Assembly: GCA_022777455.1 (NCBI GenBank) | Contig: JALFGI010000039.1 | Coordinates: 1-8,850, forward strand | Reading direction: 5' to 3' | Source: Clostridiales bacterium | Lineage (GTDB): Bacteria; Bacillota_A; Clostridia; Oscillospirales; Oscillospiraceae | DNA: 8,850 nt | Notes under the pieces: generated by a model | What the model was told of the DNA's origin: nothing | Databases searched by the model: none | What the model saw: the letters and a program-made list of their open reading frames with translations, nothing else | In this document: positions 1 to 5,560 of the stretch, piece by piece | Position numbering within the stretch: the first letter of the stretch is position 1 | Layout of the letters: each line of letters starts with the position of its first letter | Translations under genes and position numbers: made by a program

Positions 1-29
1 TGAATACACCATCGTCGTGGGCTGGTAAT
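1..29 (+). CDS. C-terminal tail of an unidentified upstream gene (partial)
   Basis: Reading from base 3, the frame gives Glu-Tyr-Thr-Ile-Val-Val-Gly-Trp followed by a TAA stop at 27-29. A strong Rho-independent terminator begins 16 bases later, which supports a real plus-strand gene ending here. Eight residues are too few to name a family. The frame choice rests only on the stop codon being so close to the terminator. Confidence 0.5.
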
Positions 30-44
30 GAATATCACCTGTTT

Positions 45-74
45 GGTGACCGGAGCGTTCCGGTCACCTTTTTT
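45..74 (+). terminator. Rho-independent terminator of the upstream plus-strand gene
   Basis: A perfect 10-bp stem (GGTGACCGGA at 45-54 with TCCGGTCACC at 59-68) encloses a 4-nt loop, GCGT. Six T residues follow directly at 69-74. It lies 16 bases after the TAA at 27-29 and is the natural end of that transcript. Confidence 0.92.
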
Positions 75-95
75 GCGCTTGGCTTGCCGGAAAGA

Positions 96-189
96 CAAAT
101 TGTAATTTGGCGGTGTGATGGGCGGCCGAAATACCTTCCCCCCGGGGGAAGGTATTTCCCGTCCCGTTGGTGCGTTAAATTATAATTTA
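96..189. repeat. Palindromic repeat unit with a 15-bp-arm hairpin at its centre
   Basis: The unit is bounded by two copies of a near-palindromic 12-mer of type AAATTRTAATTT, within 96-110 and 176-189. The second, TAAATTATAATTTA, is a perfect 14-bp palindrome. Between them is an exact inverted repeat: 128-142 pairs with 144-158 around a single C, giving a 31-bp palindrome. Weaker GGGCGG/CCGTCCC pairing extends the stem outward. No open reading frame is convincing. The bounding 12-mers are shared with the elements at 176-289, 3683-3911 and 8669-8850, so this looks like a related, nested non-coding repeat. Its function is not known from the sequence. Confidence 0.7.
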
Positions 190-289
190 GCGTGCAGAAA
201 CGTTACCGGGCTTTACCCAAGAGTCCCGGATGACTTACACGCCCGGTGCGCCACTGTCCGCGGGCACTGCCCGCCAAATTACAATTTGG
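176..289 (+). repeat. Shortened copy of the 229-bp repeat element (same orientation as the copy at 8669)
   Basis: This 114-bp stretch begins with TAAATTATAATTTA and ends with CCAAATTACAATTTGG (274-289). From about 194 onward it matches the inner part of the copy starting at 8669 (GCAGAAACGTTACCGGG at 8801-8817) and the reverse complement of 3683-3780. It keeps the CCGGG/CCCGG stem (206-210 with 225-229, 14-nt loop) and the end hairpin GCGGGCA-C-TGCCCGC (260-274). It lacks roughly the first 130 bases of the long copies, so it looks like an internal-deletion derivative. It lies between two terminators and disrupts no gene. Confidence 0.8.
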
Positions 290-307
290 AAGCCTGTTTG
301 ATGCAGG

Positions 308-337
308 AAAAGGCCCGCCGGAATGGTTCCGGCGGGC
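308..337 (-). terminator. Terminator of the small Cys-rich gene
   Basis: A perfect 11-bp stem (GCCCGCCGGAA at 313-323 with TTCCGGCGGGC at 327-337) has a 3-nt loop. Read on the minus strand it is followed by CTTTT. It starts 11 bases after the stop of the small minus-strand gene at 349-504, the expected spacing. The U-tract is short, so termination may be incomplete. Confidence 0.75.
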
Positions 338-348
338 TTTGCTATGGG

Positions 349-504
349 TTAGTTACAGCCGCAGTTGCAGCCGCAGTTGTTGTCGCAGCAGTTGTTGCCG
401 CCCCAGTTCATGTTGCCGCCCCAGCCGCAGTTGCAGAACAGCAGGATCAGGATGATGATCCACCAGATGTTGCCGCCGCCAAAGCATCCATTGTTACCGC
501 ACAT
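349..504 (-). CDS. Small Cys/Gly/Asn-rich peptide with one membrane segment, 51 aa
   Basis: The ATG at 504-502 is preceded by GGAGGT with a 6-nt spacer, an excellent ribosome site, and the frame ends with TAA at 351-349. A terminator follows 11 bases downstream. The 51-residue product has three parts. Residues 1-12 are Gly/Asn-rich. Residues 13-24 (IWWIIILILLFC) form a short hydrophobic stretch that could span or enter the membrane. Residues 25-51 form a tail dominated by Asn, Gly and Cys, ending in CGCNCGCN. There are ten Cys, at residues 2, 7, 24, 26, 39, 40, 44, 46, 48 and 50. I do not recognise a named family. The composition resembles small Gly-rich membrane peptides seen in Firmicutes, some of them sporulation-linked, but no function can be assigned. 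No convincing promoter was found in 505-605. Confidence 0.8.
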   Translation of the reverse strand: MCGNNGCFGGGNIWWIIILILLFCNCGWGGNMNWGGNNCCDNNCGCNCGCN

Positions 505-605
505 AAGTCTACCTCCGATGTTTTTTCAGGATTTTCTGAGCTCTCAGGCTCATTCCATGTTATTCCCCGGACGGTAAAATGTGCAGCCCATGGGCATAAA
601 GGCAG

Positions 606-643
606 AAAAAGCCCCCGGAAGCCGGAAAGCCGGAATCCGGGGG
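606..643 (-). terminator. Rho-independent terminator of dapH
   Basis: On the minus strand, 6 bases past the dapH stop, an 8-bp stem (612-619 with 636-643) is followed by a 2x2 internal mismatch, a further 4 bp (622-625 with 630-633) and a 4-nt loop. It ends in CTTTTT, the complement of 606-611. Confidence 0.87.
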
Positions 644-649
644 AGATTT

Positions 650-1342
650 TTACAGGGTCCGCAGGGCGTCGATCAGGGCAGTTTTGGAGGCGGTCTTGTC
701 GTCCTTTGCCTTGATCACCCGGGCAGGGCACCCGGCCACCACGGTGTTGGGCTCCACGTCGGAGATCACCACGGCGCCCGCAGCCACCACGGCATCGTGA
801 CCGATCCGGCAGCCCTCGATCACCACAGCATTGGCGCCGATGAGCACGTTGTCCTCCACGATCACGGGAGTAGCGGAGGCGGGCTCCACCACGCCGGCCA
901 GCACGGTGCCGGCACCGATGTGGCAGTTTTTGCCCACGGTGGCCCGGCCGCCCAGCACGGCACCCATGTCGATCATGGTGCCTTCGCCCACCACGGCGCC
1001 GATGTTCAGAATGGCGCCCATCATGATCACGGCGTTTTTACCGATTTCCACCTGCTCCCGAATGATGGCACCGGGCTCGATCCGGGCGGGGATGTCCTTC
1101 AGGTCCAGCATGGGAATGGCGGAGTTGCGGCAGTTGTTTTCGATTTCCAGATGGCGGAAATGATTTCCCTTCAGTACCGGGGCCACATCAACCCAATCGC
1201 CGAACACGATTTTGCACCCCGGCGCGGCGGGGAAGACCTGGCAGTTGGGGAACTCCACAGGCGCTTCCTCCCAGACATAGACCTTCACCGGGGTTTTCTT
1301 TTTGGAGGTGCGGATATATTCAATAATCTCCTCAGCGTTCAT
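650..1342 (-). CDS. dapH: 2,3,4,5-tetrahydropyridine-2,6-dicarboxylate N-acetyltransferase
   Basis: The product transfers an acetyl group from acetyl-CoA to L-2,3,4,5-tetrahydrodipicolinate, the first committed step of the acetylase branch of diaminopimelate synthesis in the cytoplasm. At 230 residues it is close to the usual DapH length (about 235). Residues 1 to about 80 form the family's N-terminal cap. From about residue 86 there is a run of hexapeptide repeats typical of a left-handed beta-helix acyltransferase, for example [23 protein letters not shown] and [10 protein letters not shown], ending near GCPARVI at about 204-210. The ATG at 1342-1340 has an AGAGAGGA ribosome site 8 nt upstream. 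The gene diverges from the deacetylase and aminotransferase genes that catalyse the next two acetylase-branch reactions, which supports DapH over the succinylase DapD. It has its own terminator. Confidence 0.95.
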   Translation of the reverse strand: MNAEEIIEYIRTSKKKTPVKVYVWEEAPVEFPNCQVFPAAPGCKIVFGDWVDVAPVLKGNHFRHLEIENNCRNSAIPMLDLKDIPARIEPGAIIREQVEIGKNAVIMMGAILNIGAVVGEGTMIDMGAVLGGRATVGKNCHIGAGTVLAGVVEPASATPVIVEDNVLIGANAVVIEGCRIGHDAVVAAGAVVISDVEPNTVVAGCPARVIKAKDDKTASKTALIDALRTL

Positions 1343-1375
1343 GAAATGCTTCCTCTCTCTTTCGTATGATAAAAT

Positions 1376-1404
1376 ATGGTATCACCGATTTCGCCAAAAC
1401 GCAA
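1376..1404 (-). promoter_or_regulatory. Candidate dapH promoter (extended -10)
   Basis: On the minus strand, TTGCGT (1404-1399) and TACCAT (1381-1376) are separated by 17 bp, and TGA directly precedes the -10, giving an extended TGn element. The match is modest (3/6 and 4/6). Predicted transcription would start about 30 bases upstream of the dapH ATG. Its -35 lies only 7 bp from the -35 of the divergent promoter at 1412-1440, so polymerase binding at the two could interfere. Confidence 0.45.
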
Positions 1405-1411
1405 GGGGAAA

Positions 1412-1440
1412 TTGACACCGGGGGGGAATTGGCGTATAAT
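1412..1440 (+). promoter_or_regulatory. Perfect-consensus sigma-A promoter for the dapL-aminotransferase operon
   Basis: TTGACA (1412-1417), a 17-bp spacer and TATAAT (1435-1440) match the housekeeping consensus at all 12 positions and at optimal spacing. A start about 7 bases after the -10 falls near 1447, leaving a leader of only about 12 nt that begins at the ribosome site GAGGTG (1447-1452). The promoter excludes the longer in-frame start at 1366. No riboswitch or attenuator fits between it and the gene. Confidence 0.9.
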
Positions 1441-1458
1441 CGCCCTGAGGTGTTGACC

Positions 1459-2547
1459 ATGAAATTGATGGAAGACCGCCGGGCGCTGCATCGGATTCCG
1501 GAATTGGACCGGAACCTGCCGGAGACGCTTTGCTATCTCCGCACCGCTCTGGACGGATTAAACTGCCGGGTGTTTTCTCCCATGGAGGGAGCCCTGTGCG
1601 CTTTTTTTGATTTTGGTAATGACCGGGCCATTGCCTTCCGCGCCGATGCGGATGCCCTGCCCATTCAGGAAAAAACCGGGGTGGACTTTGCTTCCACCCA
1701 TCCGGGGAGAATGCACGCCTGCGGCCATGACGGCCATATGGCGATTCTCCTGGAGCTGGCCCGCCGGCTCAGCGGGAAAAAGACCCTGCCCCACAATGTG
1801 CTGCTGGTGTTCCAGCCTGCCGAGGAGACCACCGGCGGTGCCCGGGATCTGTGCGCCACCGGAATTTTTCAGAAGTACGCTGTTGAGGCCATTTTCGGCC
1901 TGCACCTGTGGCCCGGTCTGCCGGAGGGCGTGATTGCCAGCCGGAAGGAGGAACTGATGGCCCGCTCCTGCGAGGTGAAGGTGGACGTCCTCGGCCGGGC
2001 AGCTCACATCGCCCGGGCGGAGGAAGGTCTGGATGCCTTAGCCGCCGGAGTGATGTTCTATTCCCGGGCCATGGAAATGGAGCGCAAACTCCCAGAATCC
2101 GTGTTCAGACTGCTGAACTTCGGAAAATTTGAAAGCGGCCGGGTGTGTAACGCCCTGTCCGACCACACCCATATGGAGGGGAGCCTGCGGGCCTTCCAGG
2201 ATGAGATCTTCTTTTCTATGCGTCAGGCGCTGCTGGACATTGGCGCGGCGGTGGAACAGGAGACCGGCTGCACCGTCCGGGTGGATATGAACGACGGCTA
2301 TCCCGCGGTGCTGAATCCCGCCGCGCTTTATGACCGGGTGTGTCGGGTGACGGATTTCATGGAGCTGAGCAAGCCTGCCATGACCACGGAGGATTTCTCC
2401 TGGTATCAGCGCAGTCTGCCGGGGATGTTCTTCTTCCTGGGGCTGGGGGATGTGCCTGCCCTCCATGCGGACAATTTCAATTTTGACGAAACCATTCTGA
2501 CGAAAGGCGCCGATTTCTTTGAACTTCTGGCGGAACAATTCCAATGA
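1459..2547 (+). CDS. dapL: N-acetyl-diaminopimelate deacetylase (M20 amidohydrolase)
   Basis: The 362-residue M20D-type metallo-amidohydrolase is expected to remove the acetyl group from N-acetyl-LL-diaminopimelate, giving LL-diaminopimelate and acetate. Visible motifs are RADADALPI (61-69), HACGHDGH (86-93, metal ligands Cys88 and His90), QPAEE (119-123, catalytic and metal Glu), GLHLWP (147-152, His149), TEDFS (310-314) and LHADNFNFDE with His336. The lid-domain motif reads GRAAHIARAEEGLDAL (179-194), without the Pro-His pair common in this position in the wider family. The ATG at 1459 is chosen because GAGGTG lies 6 nt upstream and a perfect promoter occupies 1412-1440. The frame is open back to 1366, but that start would lie ahead of the promoter. 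The stop overlaps the next gene by 4 bp. The symbol is that used in Bacillus; the same name also denotes an unrelated aminotransferase. M20 specificity is hard to read from motifs, and the assignment leans on the dapH/aminotransferase context. Confidence 0.85.
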   Translation: MKLMEDRRALHRIPELDRNLPETLCYLRTALDGLNCRVFSPMEGALCAFFDFGNDRAIAFRADADALPIQEKTGVDFASTHPGRMHACGHDGHMAILLELARRLSGKKTLPHNVLLVFQPAEETTGGARDLCATGIFQKYAVEAIFGLHLWPGLPEGVIASRKEELMARSCEVKVDVLGRAAHIARAEEGLDALAAGVMFYSRAMEMERKLPESVFRLLNFGKFESGRVCNALSDHTHMEGSLRAFQDEIFFSMRQALLDIGAAVEQETGCTVRVDMNDGYPAVLNPAALYDRVCRVTDFMELSKPAMTTEDFSWYQRSLPGMFFFLGLGDVPALHADNFNFDETILTKGADFFELLAEQFQ

Positions 2548-3668
2548 TTCCTTTGAATTCCAATCTTTCTTCCCTGAAGCGCAGCGGTATCCGGGTGTAC
2601 ACCAACATGGCCCGGGAAATCCCGGACTGCGCCATGCTCACCATCGGGGAACCGGACCTGGACACCCCCCAGCCCATCAAGGAGGCCGCCTGGGCCGCCC
2701 TGCAGCAGGGCCGGACCCATTATGCCCCCAACCAGGGCATTCCCGCTCTGCGTCAGGCCGTGGCGGATTACGAGACGGCCCGGGGCAACGCCACCACACC
2801 GGAGCAGGTACTGATCACCGTGGGCTCCTCCCAGGCTCTGTTCACTGCCCTGGTGGGCATCCTGAATCCGGGGGAGGAGGTTATCGTCCCGGTGCCCGCC
2901 TTTTCCCTGTACGAGACCATTGTCACCATTGCCGGGGGGAAGATGGTCCCCCTGGACGTGAGCAAAACCGGCTTCCAGATCACGGAGGAGGCACTCACCC
3001 CCCTTGTGAATGAAAAAACCAAGGCCATTATCCTGAATTCTCCCAACAACCCCACCGGCGTGGTGCTGAATGCCGAGAGCCTGGCGGCGGTGAAAAAGGC
3101 GGTGCTGGGCAAACCCATTTTCGTCATCAGCGACAATGTGTACAGCCTCTTAAGCTACGGCCCCTGCCCGGATCTGAGCCTGGATAGGGAATTGAAGGAC
3201 CAGCTCATCCTCTGCCAGAGCTTCTCCAAGCCCTATGCCATGACCGGCTGGCGGCTGGGGTACCTGGTGTGCCCGGAATATGTGATGGACCGCCTGCTGC
3301 TGCTCAGTGCGGGCACCATTGCCGCCGTGCCCACCTTCCTCCAGGAGGCGGGGCTGTCCGCGCTGAAGCAGGACGTTTCCCCCATGCGGGAAATCTACCG
3401 CCGCCGCCGGGACTATGTGGCTTCCCGGTTGACCCGGATGGGCCTGGACTTCCCGGCGCCGGAGGGAGCATTCTACGTCTTTGTGGACATCCGGAAATTC
3501 GGCATGACCTCCGATGAATTCTGCACCCGCCTGATCAAAGAAGGGAAGCTGGCCGCTGTCCCCGGCAGCTGCTTCGGCGTGGAGGGCTATTTGCGCCTGT
3601 CCTATTGCTACGCCGACGAGGAGCTCCGAAAAGGCCTGGACCGCCTGGAGGCGTTTATCAAAAGATGA
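2544..3668 (+). CDS. dapX: PLP-dependent class I/II aminotransferase, probable N-acetyl-diaminopimelate aminotransferase
   Basis: This fold-type I aminotransferase has 374 residues. It likely converts N-acetyl-2-amino-6-oxopimelate to N-acetyl-LL-diaminopimelate with glutamate, the step between DapH and the deacetylase. Motifs are GEPD (35-38), SPNNPTG (166-172), the cofactor-contacting Asp198 in SDNVY, the SFSK motif with the PLP-binding Lys229, GWRLG with Arg237, and the carboxylate-binding Arg351 in LRLSY. The ATG overlaps the upstream TGA (ATGA at 2544-2547). Only a weak GGCGGA precedes it, so translation probably depends on coupling to the deacetylase gene. The aminotransferase class is certain; the substrate is inferred from the gene set. 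No plus-strand terminator with a T-run follows; the repeat element begins 14 bases after the stop. The symbol dapX (also patA) follows Bacillus usage. Confidence 0.82.
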   Translation: MIPLNSNLSSLKRSGIRVYTNMAREIPDCAMLTIGEPDLDTPQPIKEAAWAALQQGRTHYAPNQGIPALRQAVADYETARGNATTPEQVLITVGSSQALFTALVGILNPGEEVIVPVPAFSLYETIVTIAGGKMVPLDVSKTGFQITEEALTPLVNEKTKAIILNSPNNPTGVVLNAESLAAVKKAVLGKPIFVISDNVYSLLSYGPCPDLSLDRELKDQLILCQSFSKPYAMTGWRLGYLVCPEYVMDRLLLLSAGTIAAVPTFLQEAGLSALKQDVSPMREIYRRRRDYVASRLTRMGLDFPAPEGAFYVFVDIRKFGMTSDEFCTRLIKEGKLAAVPGSCFGVEGYLRLSYCYADEELRKGLDRLEAFIKR

Positions 3669-3682
3669 TCATGCAGCAGAGC

Positions 3683-3911
3683 GGTAAATTGTCATTTGGC
3701 GGGCAGTGCCCGCAGACAATGGCGCACCGGGCTGGTGTGTCATCCGGGACTCCTGGGGGGTGCCCGGTAACGTTTCTGCGCAGTAAAAATGATTTCCCAC
3801 CCAATAATGGCGTGCAAAAGCGAACCGAGCGGTACCCTATGGTGTAACGACAACAGACCAGCCGAGCACGCATTGGGGTGAAGCGCCCTGCGCTTCAAAT
3901 TACAATTTACC
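3683..3911 (-). mobile_element. 229-bp non-coding MITE-like element, complete copy
   Basis: The ends are GGTAAATTGTCATTTG (3683-3698) and CAAATTACAATTTACC (3896-3911), inverted repeats matching at 15 of 16 positions. Each end continues into a hairpin: GCGGGCA-G-TGCCCGC (3699-3713) and GAAGCGC-CCT-GCGCTTC (3880-3896). Beyond the hairpins the arms still resemble each other (CAATG...GGCTGGT on both), so the imperfect terminal repeats reach about 57 bp. An inner stem CCGGG/CCCGG (3744-3748 with 3763-3767) has a 14-nt loop. The minus strand matches the element starting at 8669; the first 70 nt are identical. There is no transposase or plausible gene inside, so mobilisation in trans is inferred. 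No clear target-site duplication is visible; a TA duplication is possible because AATTG...CAATT is flanked by TA on both sides. Confidence 0.85.
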
Positions 3912-3936
3912 ATTCCAAACCCATATGGCGGCAGCC

Positions 3937-3971
3937 AAAAAATTCAGCCCCGCTCGGATGTGAGCGGGGCT
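3937..3971 (-). terminator. Rho-independent terminator of the murI-udk-HAD-DUF89-VanW operon
   Basis: A perfect 10-bp stem (AGCCCCGCTC at 3946-3955 with GAGCGGGGCT at 3962-3971) has a 6-nt loop. On the minus strand it is followed by GAA and then six T residues, the complement of 3937-3942. It begins 5 bases past the stop of the last gene. There is no T-run in the plus direction, so it should not stop the convergent aminotransferase transcript well. Confidence 0.93.
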
Positions 3972-3976
3972 GTATG

Positions 3977-5494
3977 TTATCCTCTGGCATTGGGCTGCTG
4001 GTAGTTCCGGGAGGCCTCCAGGGCCTCCGGGGTGGGGGAGCTGACGCCCTGCTTGCGGACGTTGCCGTAGGTGTAGATCTCGTCGCAGCCGATTTCTCCT
4101 GCCATGCTGAGGCCTTCCACAAAGTAGGCGGAGAACAGGTGATCCTCCCGGGAGATCCGTTCGTCAGTTTCCCGGTCGTATTTGCAGATGTAGCTCTTGG
4201 CGTATCGGTCAGTGGAGCTGCTGAAGCCCATGCGGATGTAGTAATCCCGGGTCTCGGTGCCCATGATCCACACCCGGACAAAGCCTTCCTGTTCTTCCGC
4301 CACGATTTTCACGGGATAGTCGGAGTCGTTTCTGATTTTCAGATCCGGCTCTCCCCAGCTTACAGTGGCATCCAGGCCGATGGGGATGTAGTTGGCGGGG
4401 AAGCCGTGGCTCACCCGCTCCACAGTCTCCATCCCGGCGTAGAGAGAGCACAGGTACAGCGTGGAGGACACCTGGCAAATGCCGCCGCCCAGGGAGTCCA
4501 CGAGCTCGGTGCCGGAGTAGGCGGGAGCGGGCTGGTAGCCGGCTTCTTCGGTGCGCTCACCCAGGGTGGCGTTATAGGACAGGGTTTCGCCGGGCTCCAG
4601 CACTACGCCGTTCAGGGCGCTGCATGCCAGGCGCAGGTTGGTATTCCGCTTCTCGTTGTCACTGTGAGGGGTCTGGCAGAAGCCCAGCACGTCCTGGAAG
4701 TAAACCTCCCGGCCCACCACCTGGGGAGCGGTGGCTTCCAGGGATATCCGGACCGTTTCACCGGGAGCGGCACTTTCCAGCCGGGCTTCCAGTTCTTCCC
4801 GGTCAAAGCTGATGCCGTAGGTGCCGGGGATGGGCTCCGAGACTGCCAGGTCCATCCTGGCGTCCACCGGGTCTGTGGATATTTCCTCAAAAATGGCCTC
4901 CACATCCGGCGCTTCCGCTTCCAGAGCACGGACCGCGCTGCTCAGGTCAATTTCAAAGGTTCCGGCGGCGCAGCTCTCCCGGATTAGTTCCCAGGCGGCA
5001 TCCACGTCCAGAACATAGGAGGAAACGGCCGTTGTCACCGCCAGGGTGGGAAGAGGGGTATCGGGCTGGAAGACACCCTCCGTTAAATCGGGGATTTCAC
5101 CCTCCAGGGCGTGGGAGGCAGGGACGAAGGCCTGCTCCAGCTGTTGGGCGGCCGCTTCCAGCACGGTGCGGATGGCGGTCTCGTCCAGGGTCAGATAGGG
5201 AGCCAGGGACAGCGCTGCAGGGCCCTTCTGGGAAGCAGCCTCTTTTGCCAGAGCCTTGTCATCCAGCCGGAAGCCGGACTCCTCCGGGGTCAGCCGGAGC
5301 TCCCCGGTGGGAAGGGAGAGCACAATGTCCTGCCAGGTGCTCCGGATCAGTTTCCGGGCTTCTGCTTTGGTCATGCCGCCCAGGGAAATGCTGCCGGTGG
5401 TGACATTTTCTCCGATCTGCCCGCCAAAGAGGAGGCTCGCCAGGAGAATTCCCGCCGCCAGGGCGGCAATGAGAACCACGGCCGCCAAAATCAC
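3977..5494 (-). CDS. VanW-family membrane-anchored cell-wall protein
   Basis: From the GTG at 5494 the product has 505 residues. Residues 1-24 are a hydrophobic segment (ILAAVVLIAALAAGILLASL), so the protein is predicted to be membrane-anchored with an outside domain. About 30-275 is the region that in related proteins carries putative peptidoglycan-binding repeats. The VanW domain covers about 277-412, with the hallmark GGGICQVSSTLY at 336-347. VanW was named from vancomycin-resistance clusters, but its biochemical role is not established; no other resistance gene is present here. The start is uncertain. The frame is open back to 5560 and encodes a Lys-rich stretch (KFSKPQKKKQIWP) just before the hydrophobic segment, as expected for a membrane anchor. 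A strong AAGGAG lies at 5560-5555, but no in-frame ATG, GTG or TTG occurs between it and 5494, and that GTG has no ribosome site. The true N-terminus is probably upstream. Confidence 0.85.
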   Translation of the reverse strand: MILAAVVLIAALAAGILLASLLFGGQIGENVTTGSISLGGMTKAEARKLIRSTWQDIVLSLPTGELRLTPEESGFRLDDKALAKEAASQKGPAALSLAPYLTLDETAIRTVLEAAAQQLEQAFVPASHALEGEIPDLTEGVFQPDTPLPTLAVTTAVSSYVLDVDAAWELIRESCAAGTFEIDLSSAVRALEAEAPDVEAIFEEISTDPVDARMDLAVSEPIPGTYGISFDREELEARLESAAPGETVRISLEATAPQVVGREVYFQDVLGFCQTPHSDNEKRNTNLRLACSALNGVVLEPGETLSYNATLGERTEEAGYQPAPAYSGTELVDSLGGGICQVSSTLYLCSLYAGMETVERVSHGFPANYIPIGLDATVSWGEPDLKIRNDSDYPVKIVAEEQEGFVRVWIMGTETRDYYIRMGFSSSTDRYAKSYICKYDRETDERISREDHLFSAYFVEGLSMAGEIGCDEIYTYGNVRKQGVSSPTPEALEASRNYQQPNARG

Positions 5495-5560
5495 CGGCCA
5501 GATTTGTTTTTTCTTTTGGGGTTTGGAAAATTTACCGTTTGCGATATCAATCGTCTCCTT

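Noticed and set aside
96..289. Possible CRISPR-like array from three spaced AAATTRTAATTT units
   Set aside because: The units are only 12-16 bp, unevenly spaced and terminal to larger hairpin elements. There is no regular repeat-spacer pattern and no cas gene.
115..714. 199-codon plus-strand open frame with an Ala/Val-rich middle
   Set aside because: It runs across repeat palindromes, two terminators and the antisense of the small Cys-rich gene and dapH. Its Ala/Val-rich part is the shadow of the Cys/Asn-rich codons on the other strand.
581..1369. 262-codon plus-strand open frame rich in His and Gly
   Set aside because: It lies fully antisense to dapH, which has clear hexapeptide repeats and a ribosome site. 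The composition is typical of an antisense frame in GC-rich DNA.
1366..1458. N-terminal extension of the deacetylase from the ATG at 1366
   Set aside because: A perfect promoter lies at 1412-1440 and a good ribosome site precedes 1459. The extra 31 residues do not fit the family's usual N-terminus.
1343..1458. Lysine riboswitch between dapH and the deacetylase gene
   Set aside because: The gap is only 116 bp and filled by two promoters. The leaders are too short for that riboswitch, and no matching stems were seen.
3605..3847. 80-codon open frame across the end of the aminotransferase gene and the repeat
   Set aside because: It has no ribosome site and no recognisable protein character, and the frame is not preserved in the other repeat copy.
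3878..4987. 369-codon plus-strand open frame opposite the VanW gene
   Set aside because: It is an antisense shadow. The minus strand encodes a clear VanW domain with its own terminator.
3977..5494. Vancomycin-resistance gene
   Set aside because: VanW-domain proteins are widespread in Clostridia outside resistance clusters. No vanH, vanA/B-type ligase, vanX or vanRS is present.
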